From NCBI GenBank assembly GCA_944385445.1, contig CALWXF010000001.1, forward strand, positions 124,001 to 188,000: a stretch of 64,000 bases of DNA, read 5' to 3'. The stretch comes from an uncultured Oscillospiraceae bacterium (lineage in GTDB: Bacteria; Bacillota; Clostridia; Oscillospirales; Oscillospiraceae). The notes below the pieces were generated by a model. It searched no databases. It had not been told where the DNA came from and worked only from the letters and a program-made list of their open reading frames with translations. Shown in pieces: positions 35,066 to 44,289 of the stretch (position 1 is its first letter; each line of letters starts with the position of its first letter). A program made the translations under genes and the position numbers.

Positions 35066-35160
35066 CAAGCAACACGGCTTTGGGCCGTGGCTAGGTTGCG
35101 AACCCAACCATCATAGCAGAAAAAGACCATCGACGCAAGATAGAGAGGATTTTCACACCC

Positions 35161-35793
35161 ATGACCATTTTTGATTTGGACGGAACCCTACTCCACTCCA
35201 ACGATTTGTGGGTGGAGGTGGACTTGGAATTTTTGGCCCGCCACCACTGCCAAGTGACAAAGGAATATGAAGAAGTGGTGACAAAGGCCACCTTCCCCTC
35301 GGCGGCCAGCTTTACCCGGGAATACTACCACCTGCCCCTCACCGAGGCGCAGATCATGCAGGAGTGGGAGGACCTGGCGGCTCACCACTACCGGGACCTG
35401 GTGGAACTGAAGGCGGGGGCCCGGGAGCTGCTGGAGCAGTACCGGAGCCAGGGGGAAGCACTGGCCTTGTTTACCGCCTGCCGCCCCAAGCTGTGCCAGC
35501 TGGCCCTGAAGCGTCACGGCCTGGAGCCCTACTTTGCCCATGTGGTGTTCGCCGAGGAGCTGGGGCTGGAGAAGCACGACCCCCGGTGTTTCAAGGCTTT
35601 GAGCCACACCTTGGGGGTGGAGCCGGAGGGGTGCACCCTGCTGGACGATTCCCCCTTTAACTGTGCCACCGCCCGGGCCGCCGGGATGCACACCATTGGG
35701 GTGTATGACCCCTGCTATGCCAGCCGCTGGGCGGGGATGCCTGACAGTTGCCACCGGTTTGTGCACTCCCTGGAGGAGCTTTTGGAGGGGTGA
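35161..35793 (+). CDS. HAD-family hydrolase, subfamily IA-like
   Basis: 210 residues. Motif I FDLDGTLL with D5 and D7, motif II FTACRP near 101, motif III lysine near 140 (EKHDPRCFK), and motif IV LLDDSPFN near 160-167. A helical cap occupies about 15-85. A small-molecule phosphatase; the substrate is not readable. The ATG directly follows a spacer without a strong ribosome site (gaggattttcaccc). The long repeat element begins about 43 bases after its stop. Confidence 0.82.
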   Translation: MTIFDLDGTLLHSNDLWVEVDLEFLARHHCQVTKEYEEVVTKATFPSAASFTREYYHLPLTEAQIMQEWEDLAAHHYRDLVELKAGARELLEQYRSQGEALALFTACRPKLCQLALKRHGLEPYFAHVVFAEELGLEKHDPRCFKALSHTLGVEPEGCTLLDDSPFNCATARAAGMHTIGVYDPCYASRWAGMPDSCHRFVHSLEELLEG

Positions 35794-35835
35794 GTGCCCT
35801 CCAAAACCCCTTTTCTCAGGCGCAACCCAGCGCCC

Positions 35836-36366
35836 CCGGTGGGGACGCTCCGCTTATGCCCGATTTCTCCCCGATGAGAAATCGGGGAAAGAATCGCTTA
35901 GGGCGTTCCCCCCTAAGGACCTCCCTGGAGTACCAGGCTGGACCTGCGTCAAGTCTACGTTCGGCCCGTGACCCTTGCTGTGGCTCCTGCTACTGCCACC
36001 ACACCAGGCTATCCTGGGCAATTGGCCCTATGACTGGGCGGTTTCCACCTCCGGGCCTACTCTGGAGAAGCGGCGTTCCCGCCGCCGGGAGCTAGGCTTT
36101 CGACCGCTGGGAACAGCGGCGGACCAAGGAAGGCCCTGGTAGTAGGTGTGCAAACGTACAGAGAAGTAGGCACATTCCGTTGAATTGACCTGCCATCTAT
36201 GTGACACCACCAGGTCAAGGGCCGAAAAGAGAAGGTCGTATACTCCAACCAGTACCGGCGGGGTGGATTCCATAAGGCGGGGGAAGGCCCCGCCTTTGGT
36301 GGTCTTTGGTTCCTTTCTGGCAGCAGAAAGGAACCCCCAGCGGGTAGCGCATCCCCGTGACTGGTA
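35836..36366 (+). repeat. Long hairpin-ended element, copy A
   Basis: About 530 bp without a conserved ORF. End hairpins are cccgatttct / agaaatcggg (35859-35886) and ggttcctttc / gaaaggaacc (36308-36335). Internal hairpins are gcggcg-ttcc-cgccgc (36070-36085) and ccgct-gggaac-agcgg (36104-36119). The ends (ggtggggacgctccgc and gcgggtagcgcatcccc) are imperfect inverted repeats. Long conserved blocks shared with copies B and C include ttagggcgttcccccctaag, cttgctgtggct, ctggagaagcgg and ggggtggattcca. It sits between two HAD genes and fills the whole intergenic space. Confidence 0.8.
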
Positions 36367-36385
36367 AGTCTATATAGAAATGAAA

Positions 36386-36430
36386 AATGAGACGATACAG
36401 AGTTTTGGTTCTGTACCGTCTCGTTTTGGT
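36386..36430 (-). terminator. Terminator of pcrA-HAD operon
   Basis: A stem of gagacggtacaga / tctgtatcgtctc on the minus strand is followed by a T-rich tract, directly after the HAD stop at 36432. Confidence 0.85.
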
Positions 36431-36431
36431 T

Positions 36432-37079
36432 TTATTTGGTGGCGCAGTGCTCCAACAGGTACGCCCTGCAGTCTTCCACCCGGTCGAACACTTTGCCGGG
36501 GTTGCGCTGTTCCAGGGCCTCGGTGACCCCGTCCTGCCAGGCCGCCGACAGGCAGGTGACCCCCACCTGGTCGCAGGCGTCCACGTCGGTGGCGGTGTCT
36601 CCGATGTAGCAAAACTCCTCCGGGGCCAGATGGTACTTGTCCAGCAGGTAGCGCAGGTTTTCCACCTTGTTGGGGGCCACATCCGAGCCGCACAGCACCT
36701 CGTCGAACACGTCGGCAATGCCGAACTGCTCTAACGAGATGCGGCAGGTGGGGGTGCCCTTTCCCGTCACCAGCACCAGGGGAATGCCCCGGTCCTTCAG
36801 GGTGTGCAGCAGCTCCCGGATGCCGGGGAACAGGTCGGGCACTACCTGGGGGTGGAGCCGTTCATATTCCCGGCAGTAGTCGGCCACCCCGGCCTCCCAC
36901 TGGTCTCCTGCCAGAATCTTGGCGATGCCCACCTCGTCCAGGCCGAAGGTGGCGGTGATCTCCTCCTGGCTGAGGGTGTGCCCGGCGTAGGGGGACAGGG
37001 CCAGGCCGAAGGCCTGGATGCACAGGGGCAGGGTGTCGGCAATGGTGCCGTCCAGGTCAAAACCAATCATGCAGAACAT
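36432..37079 (-). CDS. HAD phosphatase, phosphoglycolate-phosphatase-like
   Basis: 215 residues. Motif I GFDLDGTIADT has D8 and D10, motif II VTGKG near 104, the conserved Lys in VAPNKVENL, and motif IV YIGDTATDVDACDQVG near 159-170. The cap contains EEITATFGLDE. It resembles Gph/PpaX phosphatases (phosphoglycolate or pyrophosphate as substrates). The ATG at 37079 has a perfect AAGGAGGG, overlapping the pcrA stop codon, so it is co-transcribed and coupled with pcrA. Phosphoglycolate is a by-product of DNA 3'-end repair, which would suit this neighbour; that link is inference. Confidence 0.85.
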   Translation of the reverse strand: MFCMIGFDLDGTIADTLPLCIQAFGLALSPYAGHTLSQEEITATFGLDEVGIAKILAGDQWEAGVADYCREYERLHPQVVPDLFPGIRELLHTLKDRGIPLVLVTGKGTPTCRISLEQFGIADVFDEVLCGSDVAPNKVENLRYLLDKYHLAPEEFCYIGDTATDVDACDQVGVTCLSAAWQDGVTEALEQRNPGKVFDRVEDCRAYLLEHCATK

Positions 37080-37092
37080 GGGAAAACCCTCC

Positions 37093-39489
37093 TTATACTT
37101 TGCTCAGGTGCTGGCTGGCGGATTTCAGCATCAGCCGCTTGGTGCCCACGGTGTCAAAGGCAATCTCCACCAGGGCGTCGCCCCCCATCTTCTGCACGGA
37201 CAGCACCAGGCCCCGTCCAAAGGCCTTGTGCTGGACGCTGTCCCCCTTCTGCAGGGAGAGAGCCGGGGCGGAGGGGGTGGGGTAGGGCTTGCCAGGGGTG
37301 GGGATGGGTTTGGGCCGGGCCTGGGGGGAGGGGACAAAGCTGCTGCCGCTCTCCCAGGGCCGGGAGTGCTCCTGATAGCTGCGCCCGCTCTGCGCCAACA
37401 GCTCGGGGGGGATCTCCCCGGCGAAGCGGGAGGGGCGGTTGGCGCTGGTGCGGCCGTAGAGCATACGCATACTGGCACAGGTCAGGTACAGCTGCTCCTT
37501 GGCCCGGGTCAGGGCCACATAGCACAGCCGCCGCTCCTCCTCCATCTCCTCCTCGTCGCCGATGCAGCGCATACCGGGGAAGATGCCCTCTTCCATGCCC
37601 ACCACAAACACCACGGGGAACTCCAGCCCCTTGGCCGAGTGCATGGTCATCATTACCACGGCGTCCTCGTTGGGGTCGTGGTTGTCCAAATCGGTGTACA
37701 GAGCGATCTCATCCAGGAAGCCCGCCAGGGTGGGGGACTCGCTGTTTTCCATATACCCCTTGATGGAGGTCAAAAGCTCTCGAATGTTCTCCAGACGGGT
37801 GCGGTTTTCCACGTCCGGCTTGACCTGGAGCATGGCGGAATACCCGGTGCGCTCCATCACCAGTTCGTAGAAGGCGGCCAGGTCCATGGAGGCGCTCAGG
37901 GCCTGCAAGTCCCGGATGATGGAGGTGAAGGCCCCCAGCTTGGCCCCAGCCTTTTGCAGCTCGGGGTACTGCTCGGGCTGGCTTACCACCTGCCACAAAG
38001 ACAGCCCCTCCTGGGCGGCAATGGCCCGGGCCCGTTCCACGGTGGTGGCGCCGATGCCCCGGGCGGGGACATTGATGATGCGACTCAGCCGCAGATCGTC
38101 CTGGGGATTGGCCACCACGCACAGGTAGGCCAGCATGTCCTTCACTTCCGCCCGGTCAAAGAAGCGGGTGCCCCCGATGACCCGGTAGGGAATACCGGTG
38201 CGCTTGAAGGCCAATTCCAGCTGATAGGACTGGGCGTTCATGCGGTAGAGCACGGCGTGGTCCCGCCACTTCATGCCCTGGCGGTAGTGCTCCAAAATGG
38301 TGTTTGCCACATACTGGGCCTCGTCGCTCTCGTTCATGGCGGTGTACAGGTGGACCTTGTCCCCTTCTGCCCCCGCCGTCCACAGCTCCTTGCCCTTGCG
38401 GCCTTGGTTGCGGCGGATGACGTGGTTGGCCGCTGACAGGATGGTCTTGGTGGAGCGGTAGTTCTGTTCCAGGCGGATGCACTGGGCGTTTTTGTACTGA
38501 CTCTCGAACGAGAGGATGTTCTCAATGGTGGCGCCCCGGAAGCGGTAGATGGACTGGTCGTCATCTCCCACCACACAGATGTTCTTGTGGCCTCCGGCCA
38601 GGAGAGAGGCCAGGAGATACTGCATGTGGTTGGTGTCCTGGTACTCGTCGATGAGCACATAGCGGAACTTGTTTTGATAGTAGGCCAGCACTTCCTCGTC
38701 CTGCTGGAGAAGGCGCACGGTGTGGAAAATGATGTCGTCAAAGTCCAGCGCCCCGGCCTCCCACAGCCGCTTTTGGTAGAGGGTGTACAGGCGGGCAATC
38801 TGCTGGAGGCGGAAATCTCCACTTTTGTAGGCCTCTTTGTGGAAATCTTCCGCCAACTGCATCTGGTCCTTGGCCTTGGAGATGGTGCCCAGCACCGAGC
38901 GGGGCGGGAAGAGCTTTTCGTCCATGCCCAGCTCCTTCAGACAGTCCTTCACCACCCGGATGGAGTCGTCGGTGTCGTAGATGGTGAAGGAGGAGGGAAA
39001 GCCCAGCTTGTCGATGTTCCGGCGCAGGATGCGCACACAGGCGGAGTGAAAGGTGGAGGCCCAGATGTCCAGGGCCTGGGGACCCAGTACCCGCTCCAGA
39101 CGGTCTTTCAGCTCCCCGGCGGCCTTGTTGGTGAAGGTGATGGCCAGAATGGTCCAGGGAGGGGCCGGGTCCAGCTCACACAGCCGGGCGGCGTACTCCC
39201 GCCCTTCGTCGGTGGGGTGGTCCACATAGCTGCGCAAAAAGTCCAAATCCTCGACCGTGGCCCAGCCCGGCACCTCGGTGGAGTCGGAGCCCCGGCCGTA
39301 GCGGATGAGGTTGGCCACCCGGTGGATGAGCACCGTGGTCTTGCCAGAGCCTGCCCCCGCCAGCAGCAGCAGCGGGCCCTGGGTGGTGAGCACGGCCTGG
39401 AGCTGCTCCGGGTTCAGGTTGGGGTAGTCCAGGGCGATGGCCGCCCGGCGCAGAGAGGCAAATTCAGAACACTGTTTTTGATTGAGCAT
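37093..39489 (-). CDS. pcrA: ATP-dependent DNA helicase PcrA/UvrD
   Basis: A 798-residue superfamily-1 3'-5' helicase for repair and for removing RecA and clashing RNA polymerase. Walker A is AGAGSGKTT with K50. Later motifs are IDEYQDTN (Walker B), GDDDQSIYRFRGA, LEQNYRS, VVMMTMHSAKGLEFP and YVALTRAKEQLYL. The C-terminal end carries a Tudor-like RNA-polymerase-binding segment (VQHKAFGRGLVLSVQKMGGDALVEIAFD) after a Pro-rich linker. It is longer at about 80-150 by a small insertion between the first motifs. It starts the pcrA-HAD operon. Confidence 0.95.
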   Translation of the reverse strand: MLNQKQCSEFASLRRAAIALDYPNLNPEQLQAVLTTQGPLLLLAGAGSGKTTVLIHRVANLIRYGRGSDSTEVPGWATVEDLDFLRSYVDHPTDEGREYAARLCELDPAPPWTILAITFTNKAAGELKDRLERVLGPQALDIWASTFHSACVRILRRNIDKLGFPSSFTIYDTDDSIRVVKDCLKELGMDEKLFPPRSVLGTISKAKDQMQLAEDFHKEAYKSGDFRLQQIARLYTLYQKRLWEAGALDFDDIIFHTVRLLQQDEEVLAYYQNKFRYVLIDEYQDTNHMQYLLASLLAGGHKNICVVGDDDQSIYRFRGATIENILSFESQYKNAQCIRLEQNYRSTKTILSAANHVIRRNQGRKGKELWTAGAEGDKVHLYTAMNESDEAQYVANTILEHYRQGMKWRDHAVLYRMNAQSYQLELAFKRTGIPYRVIGGTRFFDRAEVKDMLAYLCVVANPQDDLRLSRIINVPARGIGATTVERARAIAAQEGLSLWQVVSQPEQYPELQKAGAKLGAFTSIIRDLQALSASMDLAAFYELVMERTGYSAMLQVKPDVENRTRLENIRELLTSIKGYMENSESPTLAGFLDEIALYTDLDNHDPNEDAVVMMTMHSAKGLEFPVVFVVGMEEGIFPGMRCIGDEEEMEEERRLCYVALTRAKEQLYLTCASMRMLYGRTSANRPSRFAGEIPPELLAQSGRSYQEHSRPWESGSSFVPSPQARPKPIPTPGKPYPTPSAPALSLQKGDSVQHKAFGRGLVLSVQKMGGDALVEIAFDTVGTKRLMLKSASQHLSKV

Positions 39490-39626
39490 CTATATCAAAT
39501 CCTTGCTGTAAAGTCCAGTTGCAAGCCATTATATCAGATTCCCACACCCAGAGCAACCGGGCAGCGGTTGACTTGCAGGGGCGCACCCGTTAAAATGGGA
39601 AAAGACAGAGAATGGAGGTGGCGGAC

Positions 39627-41960
39627 ATGCGCAAGCTAACCTGGTTTGCAGGGGGCTTTGCGGCTATGTGTCTGCTGATGGTGGGAAGTTTCCCGGTGCT
39701 GTGGCTGGCTATTCCCGCCCTTCCCATTCTTGTGCTCTGGCATCGGACCCAGCCCAAAGACAAACAGGACTGGGTGGAGATGAGGAGCAATAAATCGCTG
39801 CGCTATGTGCTCTGGCAGGTGTGCCGCCGGGGTACTGCCGTGATATTGGGCTGCGGGGCGGGACTGTGCTGGTTCTGTGTGTACTATTTTATGGTATGTA
39901 TGCCTGCCAAGGACTTCCAAGGGATGCAGACCATCTCGGGCACGGTGCTTGCCCAGCCCCAGGCCACAAGCACCGGTAGCTATGCTGTCACCTTGCGCCT
40001 GGACTCCGGGGAGGATCTGCGCCTCTATGTGCCTGAGACCTGGAAGTCGGTGCAGTTGGGCGACCATATCCAGGCGGAGGGACAGGTGGAGTTCACCGGG
40101 TTCACCTATGGGGAAGAAGTGACCTATGACACAGCCAAGGGGGTGTTCCTCCAGGGGACCTGTGAACAGGCGCCCACGGTGGAGCGCCCCGCTGTTCTGC
40201 CCCTTGCCTGCTGGCCCGCTTGGGCGGCCCAGCGGTTGAAGGAGGGCATCCAGGTGGCCTTTGACAAAGCCTGTGCCCCTCTGGCTGTTGCGGTGACGCT
40301 GGGAGACAAGAGCCTGTTGGATGACGGGTTGTATGCCGACATGACCCGGGCGGGGGTAACTCATGCCGCCGTGGTGTCCGGGCTCCACGTCTCCTTTCTG
40401 GTGGGCGTACTCATGGTGCTGTGCCGCAACCGCCGCCGCTGCGCTGTGGCCCTCATTCCGGTGCTGGTGTTTTATGCGGTGATGGCGGGTGGAACCCCTT
40501 CGGCCTTTCGGGCGGTGTGGATGCAGGGAGCCGCACTGGTGGTGCCTATGGTGGGACGGGAGCAGGATGCGCCCTCCGCCATGGCCCTGTCTCTGCTGGT
40601 GCTCATGGTGCAAAACCCCTTTTCCGTGGCACAGGTGGGGTTACAGCTGTCCTTTCTGTCCGTGTCGGGGATTCTGCTCCTCACCCCCAGAATCTACCGG
40701 GGACTCACCGGGTATCTGGAGGAGCACACCCTGCGGGGATGGAAAAAGGTAATGGGAAAGCTGTGGCAGGGAATGAGCGCCTCGGTGTCAGCCTCTCTGG
40801 GCGCCATGGTGCTGACGGTGCCGCTGGTGGGCGTGGTCTTCGGCCAGGTGTCCCTGGTGGCGCCGGTGGCCAACATCCTGACCCTCTGGGCCATGTCGAT
40901 TTTGATGATGTGCGCCCTGGTCCTGGGCCTTCTGGGGCTGTGGCTGCCCGGTGTGGCGGCGCTTTTGGGACAGGGAGCGGGATTATTGGGCCACTACACC
41001 GTGTGGATGGTACACAAGTTGGGCACATTCCCCTATGCGGTGCTGGATATGAAGAACATCTACCATGTGATCTGGTTGGTGGGAGCCTATGCTGTGTTTG
41101 GACTGCTGCTGTGGGGCGGCGTGACCCTGCCCCGGGCGCTTTGGACTGGGGTGGGCTTGCTGGCGCTGTTGGCTCTGCCCGTAGGGCTGTCCGCCTTCAC
41201 CGTGGCCCGGTCTGACCTGGTGGTGGGGGCGGTGAACGTGGGCCAGGGCGCCTCCACCGTCTTGATGCACGGAGACCACACCGTGCTGGTGGACTGCGGG
41301 GGAAGCGAGGGCACCTCAGCGGGGGACCTGTCCGCCGACTATCTGGCCTCGGTGGGGCGCACCAACGTGGACGTGCTTCTGCTTACTCATCTGGACAAGG
41401 ACCACTTCAATGGGGTGGAGCGTCTGCTGGATCGGGTGGAGGTGGAGGAGGTGTACGTCCCCGTGTCCGCCAAGGAACAGGAGGAAGCCCGACAGCTGGA
41501 GACATGGCTGGAGGAGCGGTCCATCTCCTGCCAGTGGGTGGAGGATGAGGTGGACTTGACCCTGGGCGAGATGGAGCTGCGGGTCATCCCGCCCCTGGGC
41601 AGCGGCACCACCAACGAGGAAGGGCTGTCGGTGCTGAGCACGGTGGGGGACTTTGATGTGCTGATCACCGGAGATGCGGACAGCTATGTGGAGCACATGA
41701 TTGTCAAATACTTTGTCATCCCCAACATTGAGCTGCTGATGGTGGGCCACCACGGTTCGGCGGACTCCACCAGCATGGAGCTCTTGGGCTGGGCCCGGCC
41801 GGAGCTGGGCATCATCTCGGTGGGAGAGGACAACTTATATGGACACCCAGACCAGGAGACCTTGGAGCGGCTGCACCGCTCCGGGGTGGAGGTCCACCGC
41901 ACCGACCTGGAGGGGACGGTGACGGTGGTGGTCCAGGGGGAGAACGTGGGAATTTGGTAA
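39627..41960 (+). CDS. comEC: ComEC/Rec2-type DNA uptake channel
   Basis: 777 residues. Two N-terminal membrane spans and a DUF4131/OB-like domain (about 1-190) come first, then a polytopic competence domain with GVTHAAVVSGLHVSFLVG (about 230-500). The C-terminal metallo-beta-lactamase-like domain has LLTHLDKDHFNGV and a late MVGHHGSADS. In competent bacteria it carries single-stranded DNA across the membrane. The ATG at 39627 has GGAGGTG seven bases upstream; an in-frame ATG at 39612 lies within that site. It is co-directional with holA (18-base gap), as usual. With comFC and YifB it suggests a partial competence set. Confidence 0.93.
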   Translation: MRKLTWFAGGFAAMCLLMVGSFPVLWLAIPALPILVLWHRTQPKDKQDWVEMRSNKSLRYVLWQVCRRGTAVILGCGAGLCWFCVYYFMVCMPAKDFQGMQTISGTVLAQPQATSTGSYAVTLRLDSGEDLRLYVPETWKSVQLGDHIQAEGQVEFTGFTYGEEVTYDTAKGVFLQGTCEQAPTVERPAVLPLACWPAWAAQRLKEGIQVAFDKACAPLAVAVTLGDKSLLDDGLYADMTRAGVTHAAVVSGLHVSFLVGVLMVLCRNRRRCAVALIPVLVFYAVMAGGTPSAFRAVWMQGAALVVPMVGREQDAPSAMALSLLVLMVQNPFSVAQVGLQLSFLSVSGILLLTPRIYRGLTGYLEEHTLRGWKKVMGKLWQGMSASVSASLGAMVLTVPLVGVVFGQVSLVAPVANILTLWAMSILMMCALVLGLLGLWLPGVAALLGQGAGLLGHYTVWMVHKLGTFPYAVLDMKNIYHVIWLVGAYAVFGLLLWGGVTLPRALWTGVGLLALLALPVGLSAFTVARSDLVVGAVNVGQGASTVLMHGDHTVLVDCGGSEGTSAGDLSADYLASVGRTNVDVLLLTHLDKDHFNGVERLLDRVEVEEVYVPVSAKEQEEARQLETWLEERSISCQWVEDEVDLTLGEMELRVIPPLGSGTTNEEGLSVLSTVGDFDVLITGDADSYVEHMIVKYFVIPNIELLMVGHHGSADSTSMELLGWARPELGIISVGEDNLYGHPDQETLERLHRSGVEVHRTDLEGTVTVVVQGENVGIW

Positions 41961-41978
41961 GTAAGAGGAGGGAGCGGT

Positions 41979-43034
41979 ATGCCGCCCAAACAGCAAACGG
42001 ACAACACCGCCATGCGGGAACTGAAAAAGGCCCTGCGCCAGGGGGGACTGAAAAATCTCTATGTCTTCTATGGCGATGAGACCTTTTTGCGGGAGTATTA
42101 TCTGGGAGAGCTGAAAAAGGCCATTTTGCCCCAGGGTATGGAGGACTTCAACCTCCACACCGCCCAGGGCAAGGAGTGCTCAGTGGACTGGATTGCCCAG
42201 GCGGTGGACTGCCTGCCTATGATGAGTGAGCGCACCCTGGTGCTGGTCACCGACTTCGACCTCATGGGCCAGGGAGAGAAGGGGCGGCAGCAGCTGCTGG
42301 AGCTGTTTGAGGACCTGCCCGACTACTGCTGTCTGGTGTTCGTCTACGACCTGTTGCCCTTCAAGGTGGACGGGCGGAGTAAGCTGGGCACCTATCTGAA
42401 AAAGTCGGAGGCGCTGGTGAACTTCCAGCGCCAGTCCACCGGGGACCTCACCGACTGGATCGTGCGCAAGTGCAAGGCCATGGGCCACCGGGTGGAGCGG
42501 GACGACGCCCAGTACCTCATTTTCCTGTGCGGGGACAGCATGACCAACCTGTCCACCGAGCTGGAGAAGATTTGTGCCTATGCCTCTGGCGAGCGGGTGA
42601 CCCGGGCGGACATGGACGCCGTGGCCATCCCCCAGGTAGATGCGGTGGTGTTCCAGATGACGGATGCCCTGGCCCGCCGGGACTTTGACAAGGCCGCCGG
42701 GGTGCTGGCCGATCTGCTCCACAGCCAGGAGGCCCCCATCATGATCTTGTCGGTGATGGGCAAGTATTTCCGCCAGCTCTACACCGCCCGGCTCTATCTG
42801 GATGCGGGGAAGAGCCGCAGCGACTTTATGCAGCTGTGGGGGATGAAGCACTCCTTCCAGGGGGATAAGCTCATGGATGCGGCCCGGAAGTTCTCTCTGG
42901 TGTGGTGCCGTCATGCCGTGCGCCGCTGTGCCCAGGCAGACCTCCAGATGAAAGTGAACTACGGGGCGGAGGGGGAGATCCTCACCCAGCTGCTTATGGA
43001 ATTGTCCGCAGGACGGAAGGTGATTGAATGCTGA
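41979..43034 (+). CDS. holA: DNA polymerase III subunit delta
   Basis: The 351-residue clamp-loader delta subunit, which opens the sliding clamp ring. The N-terminal AAA+-like fold begins near LKNLYVFYGDETFLREYY. The family stretch LPMMSERTLVLVTDFDL and a late IMILSVMGKYFRQLYTARLY are visible. The ribosome site is GAGGAGGG. It follows comEC and overlaps rnmV by seven bases. Confidence 0.92.
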   Translation: MPPKQQTDNTAMRELKKALRQGGLKNLYVFYGDETFLREYYLGELKKAILPQGMEDFNLHTAQGKECSVDWIAQAVDCLPMMSERTLVLVTDFDLMGQGEKGRQQLLELFEDLPDYCCLVFVYDLLPFKVDGRSKLGTYLKKSEALVNFQRQSTGDLTDWIVRKCKAMGHRVERDDAQYLIFLCGDSMTNLSTELEKICAYASGERVTRADMDAVAIPQVDAVVFQMTDALARRDFDKAAGVLADLLHSQEAPIMILSVMGKYFRQLYTARLYLDAGKSRSDFMQLWGMKHSFQGDKLMDAARKFSLVWCRHAVRRCAQADLQMKVNYGAEGEILTQLLMELSAGRKVIEC

Positions 43035-43633
43035 AAATCAAAGAGGCCATCATTGTGGAGGGCCGTTACGATAAAAACAGCCTGTCCCAGGTGGTGGACG
43101 GGCTCATTCTGGAGACCTCCGGGTTTGGGGTGTTCAAGGACGGAGAGAAGCTGGAGCTCATCCGCCGTCTGGCCCAGCGCCAGGGCATTATTGTCCTCAC
43201 CGACTCCGACGGGGCGGGCTTTGTCATCCGCAACTACTTAAAAGGGGCTATTCCCAAGGACCAGGTGAAGCACGCCTACATCCCCGATGTGTACGGCAAG
43301 GAGCGGCGCAAGCGCAAGGCCGGCAAAGAGGGCAAGCTGGGGGTGGAGGGGATGAACCCCGAGGTACTGCGCCAGGCTCTTCTGCGAGCGGGGGCCACAG
43401 TGGTGGACGGGGAGGGGCCCGCCCCGGTCCGGGGGGACCTGACCCCGGCGGACCTGTTCGCTCTGGGGCTCACCGGGCGGCCGGACTCGGCGGTGCGCCG
43501 GGAAAAGCTGCTCCACCGTCTGGGACTGCCCCAGCACATGAACAGCAAGGCCATGCTGGCTATGCTCAACGCCCTGCACACCCCGGACGAGGTGGCGCAG
43601 ATGGTGGAGGAGCTGGAACAATCTCAGGAATAA
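43028..43633 (+). CDS. rnmV: Ribonuclease M5-like toprim protein
   Basis: 201 residues. The toprim domain has E11 (IIVEGRYDKNSL) and D59/D61 (LTDSDGAG). It continues with KERRKRKAGKEGKLGVEGM and the C-terminal DUF4093 half, as in RNase M5, which matures 5S rRNA at the ribosome. The start overlaps the holA stop region by seven bases. The comEC-holA-rnmV operon ends here; integrative-element remnants begin about 50 bases later. No 5S rRNA or ksgA is adjacent. Confidence 0.88.
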   Translation: MLKIKEAIIVEGRYDKNSLSQVVDGLILETSGFGVFKDGEKLELIRRLAQRQGIIVLTDSDGAGFVIRNYLKGAIPKDQVKHAYIPDVYGKERRKRKAGKEGKLGVEGMNPEVLRQALLRAGATVVDGEGPAPVRGDLTPADLFALGLTGRPDSAVRREKLLHRLGLPQHMNSKAMLAMLNALHTPDEVAQMVEELEQSQE

Positions 43634-43639
43634 AAGAAA

Positions 43640-43666
43640 GGGGAGTGGACGAATGGTCCACTCCCC
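43640..43666. terminator. Hairpin between rnmV and the remnant region
   Basis: A perfect ggggagtggac / gtccactcccc stem. On the minus strand it is followed by tttcttttatt, so it terminates leftward transcription from the remnant best. It may also protect the rnmV end. Confidence 0.7.
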
Positions 43667-43675
43667 AAAACGTTG

Positions 43676-43804
43676 TGAGGGATCACCGTTCCGCTGCCGC
43701 CGAACACATCGATAAACCGGGAATACCGCGAGGGAGACAGCTTTCGGATCAGCCACAGCAGCTTGCTTTTACCGCCCACCCAAGGGATGAAGCTTTTCAA
43801 TCGG
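43676..43804 (-). pseudogene. Truncated D12-class DNA adenine methylase (N-terminal remnant)
   Basis: On the minus strand a TTG overlaps the upstream stop (TTGA) and opens a frame reading KSFIPWVGGKSKLLWLIRKL and then SRFIDVFGGSGTV. This is the AdoMet-binding start of Dam/D12-type N6-adenine methyltransferases (FxPWxGGK, DxFGGSG). Homology stops within about 42 codons, near 43676, and the catalytic DPPY half is missing. Such methylases are common on phages and integrative elements. The remainder was evidently deleted. Confidence 0.7.
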
Positions 43805-44135
43805 CATCACCGCCATCCAGTGGCAGCGACATCTGCCCGCTGTCAGTGAATTGCTCCAATGCCTTAGAGAGGCCTCGCTCTGCATGGGCGATTTTCTTGA
43901 TCCGGCTCCGGAGCTGCCGAATTGTTCTCCGCAGTTCCTCCTCGGTACCGGCGTAGTAATAGCCGGAATCAGAACTGCAGATGGGGATGCCATCCCCGCG
44001 CAGGCCGTTGATCATACGGCGCAGGTCGGGTCCGCGGATCTGAAAAGCGGCCTCCAGCTCACGGCTGGGGACGACTCTCAACTCACCGCAGTGAAACTCC
44101 TTCAGGTGTTTGGCGATAGGGTTGTCCATCGTCAT
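43797..44135 (-). CDS. Small mobile-element protein, function unknown
   Basis: 112 residues. A winged-helix-like stretch (VVPSRELEAAFQIRGPDLRRMINGLRGDGIPICS, about 21-54) is followed by YYYAGTEEELRRTIRQLRSRIKKIAHAERGLSKAL, a charged helix. Similar small ORFs lie just upstream of Dam-type methylases in phages and conjugative elements. The ATG at 44135 follows AAAGGAG. The frame is intact, but both flanks are truncated genes, so it is probably a passenger of the remnant. Confidence 0.6.
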   Translation of the reverse strand: MTMDNPIAKHLKEFHCGELRVVPSRELEAAFQIRGPDLRRMINGLRGDGIPICSSDSGYYYAGTEEELRRTIRQLRSRIKKIAHAERGLSKALEQFTDSGQMSLPLDGGDAD

Positions 44136-44289
44136 GAAGACTCCTTTCCGGGACAGTTACCCGGAAAGAGCACAAAAAGAATGGGCCGTTCGTCCCTTTC
44201 GGGTAACGGCCCCTGTAGCTTTCAGGCTATTTGATTTTTCTTCTTTCATCACCTCCGTTATGGCAGAGCCTGGTCTGTACGAAGGTTTT
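44136..44289 (-). other. Spacer with leftward terminator in remnant
   Basis: The stem gggccgttaccc / gggacgaacggccc near 44182-44211, followed on the minus strand by attcttttt, terminates the ArdA-like fragment. A 30-codon frame (MKEEKSNSLKATG..., 44157-44249) sits behind GGAGG but only two bases away; I do not call it a gene. Confidence 0.5.

Noticed and set aside
35005-35160. A lysine riboswitch upstream of the LysO-type genes
   Set aside because: The gap is about 156 bases, shared with a divergent gene, and shows none of the conserved L-box cores.
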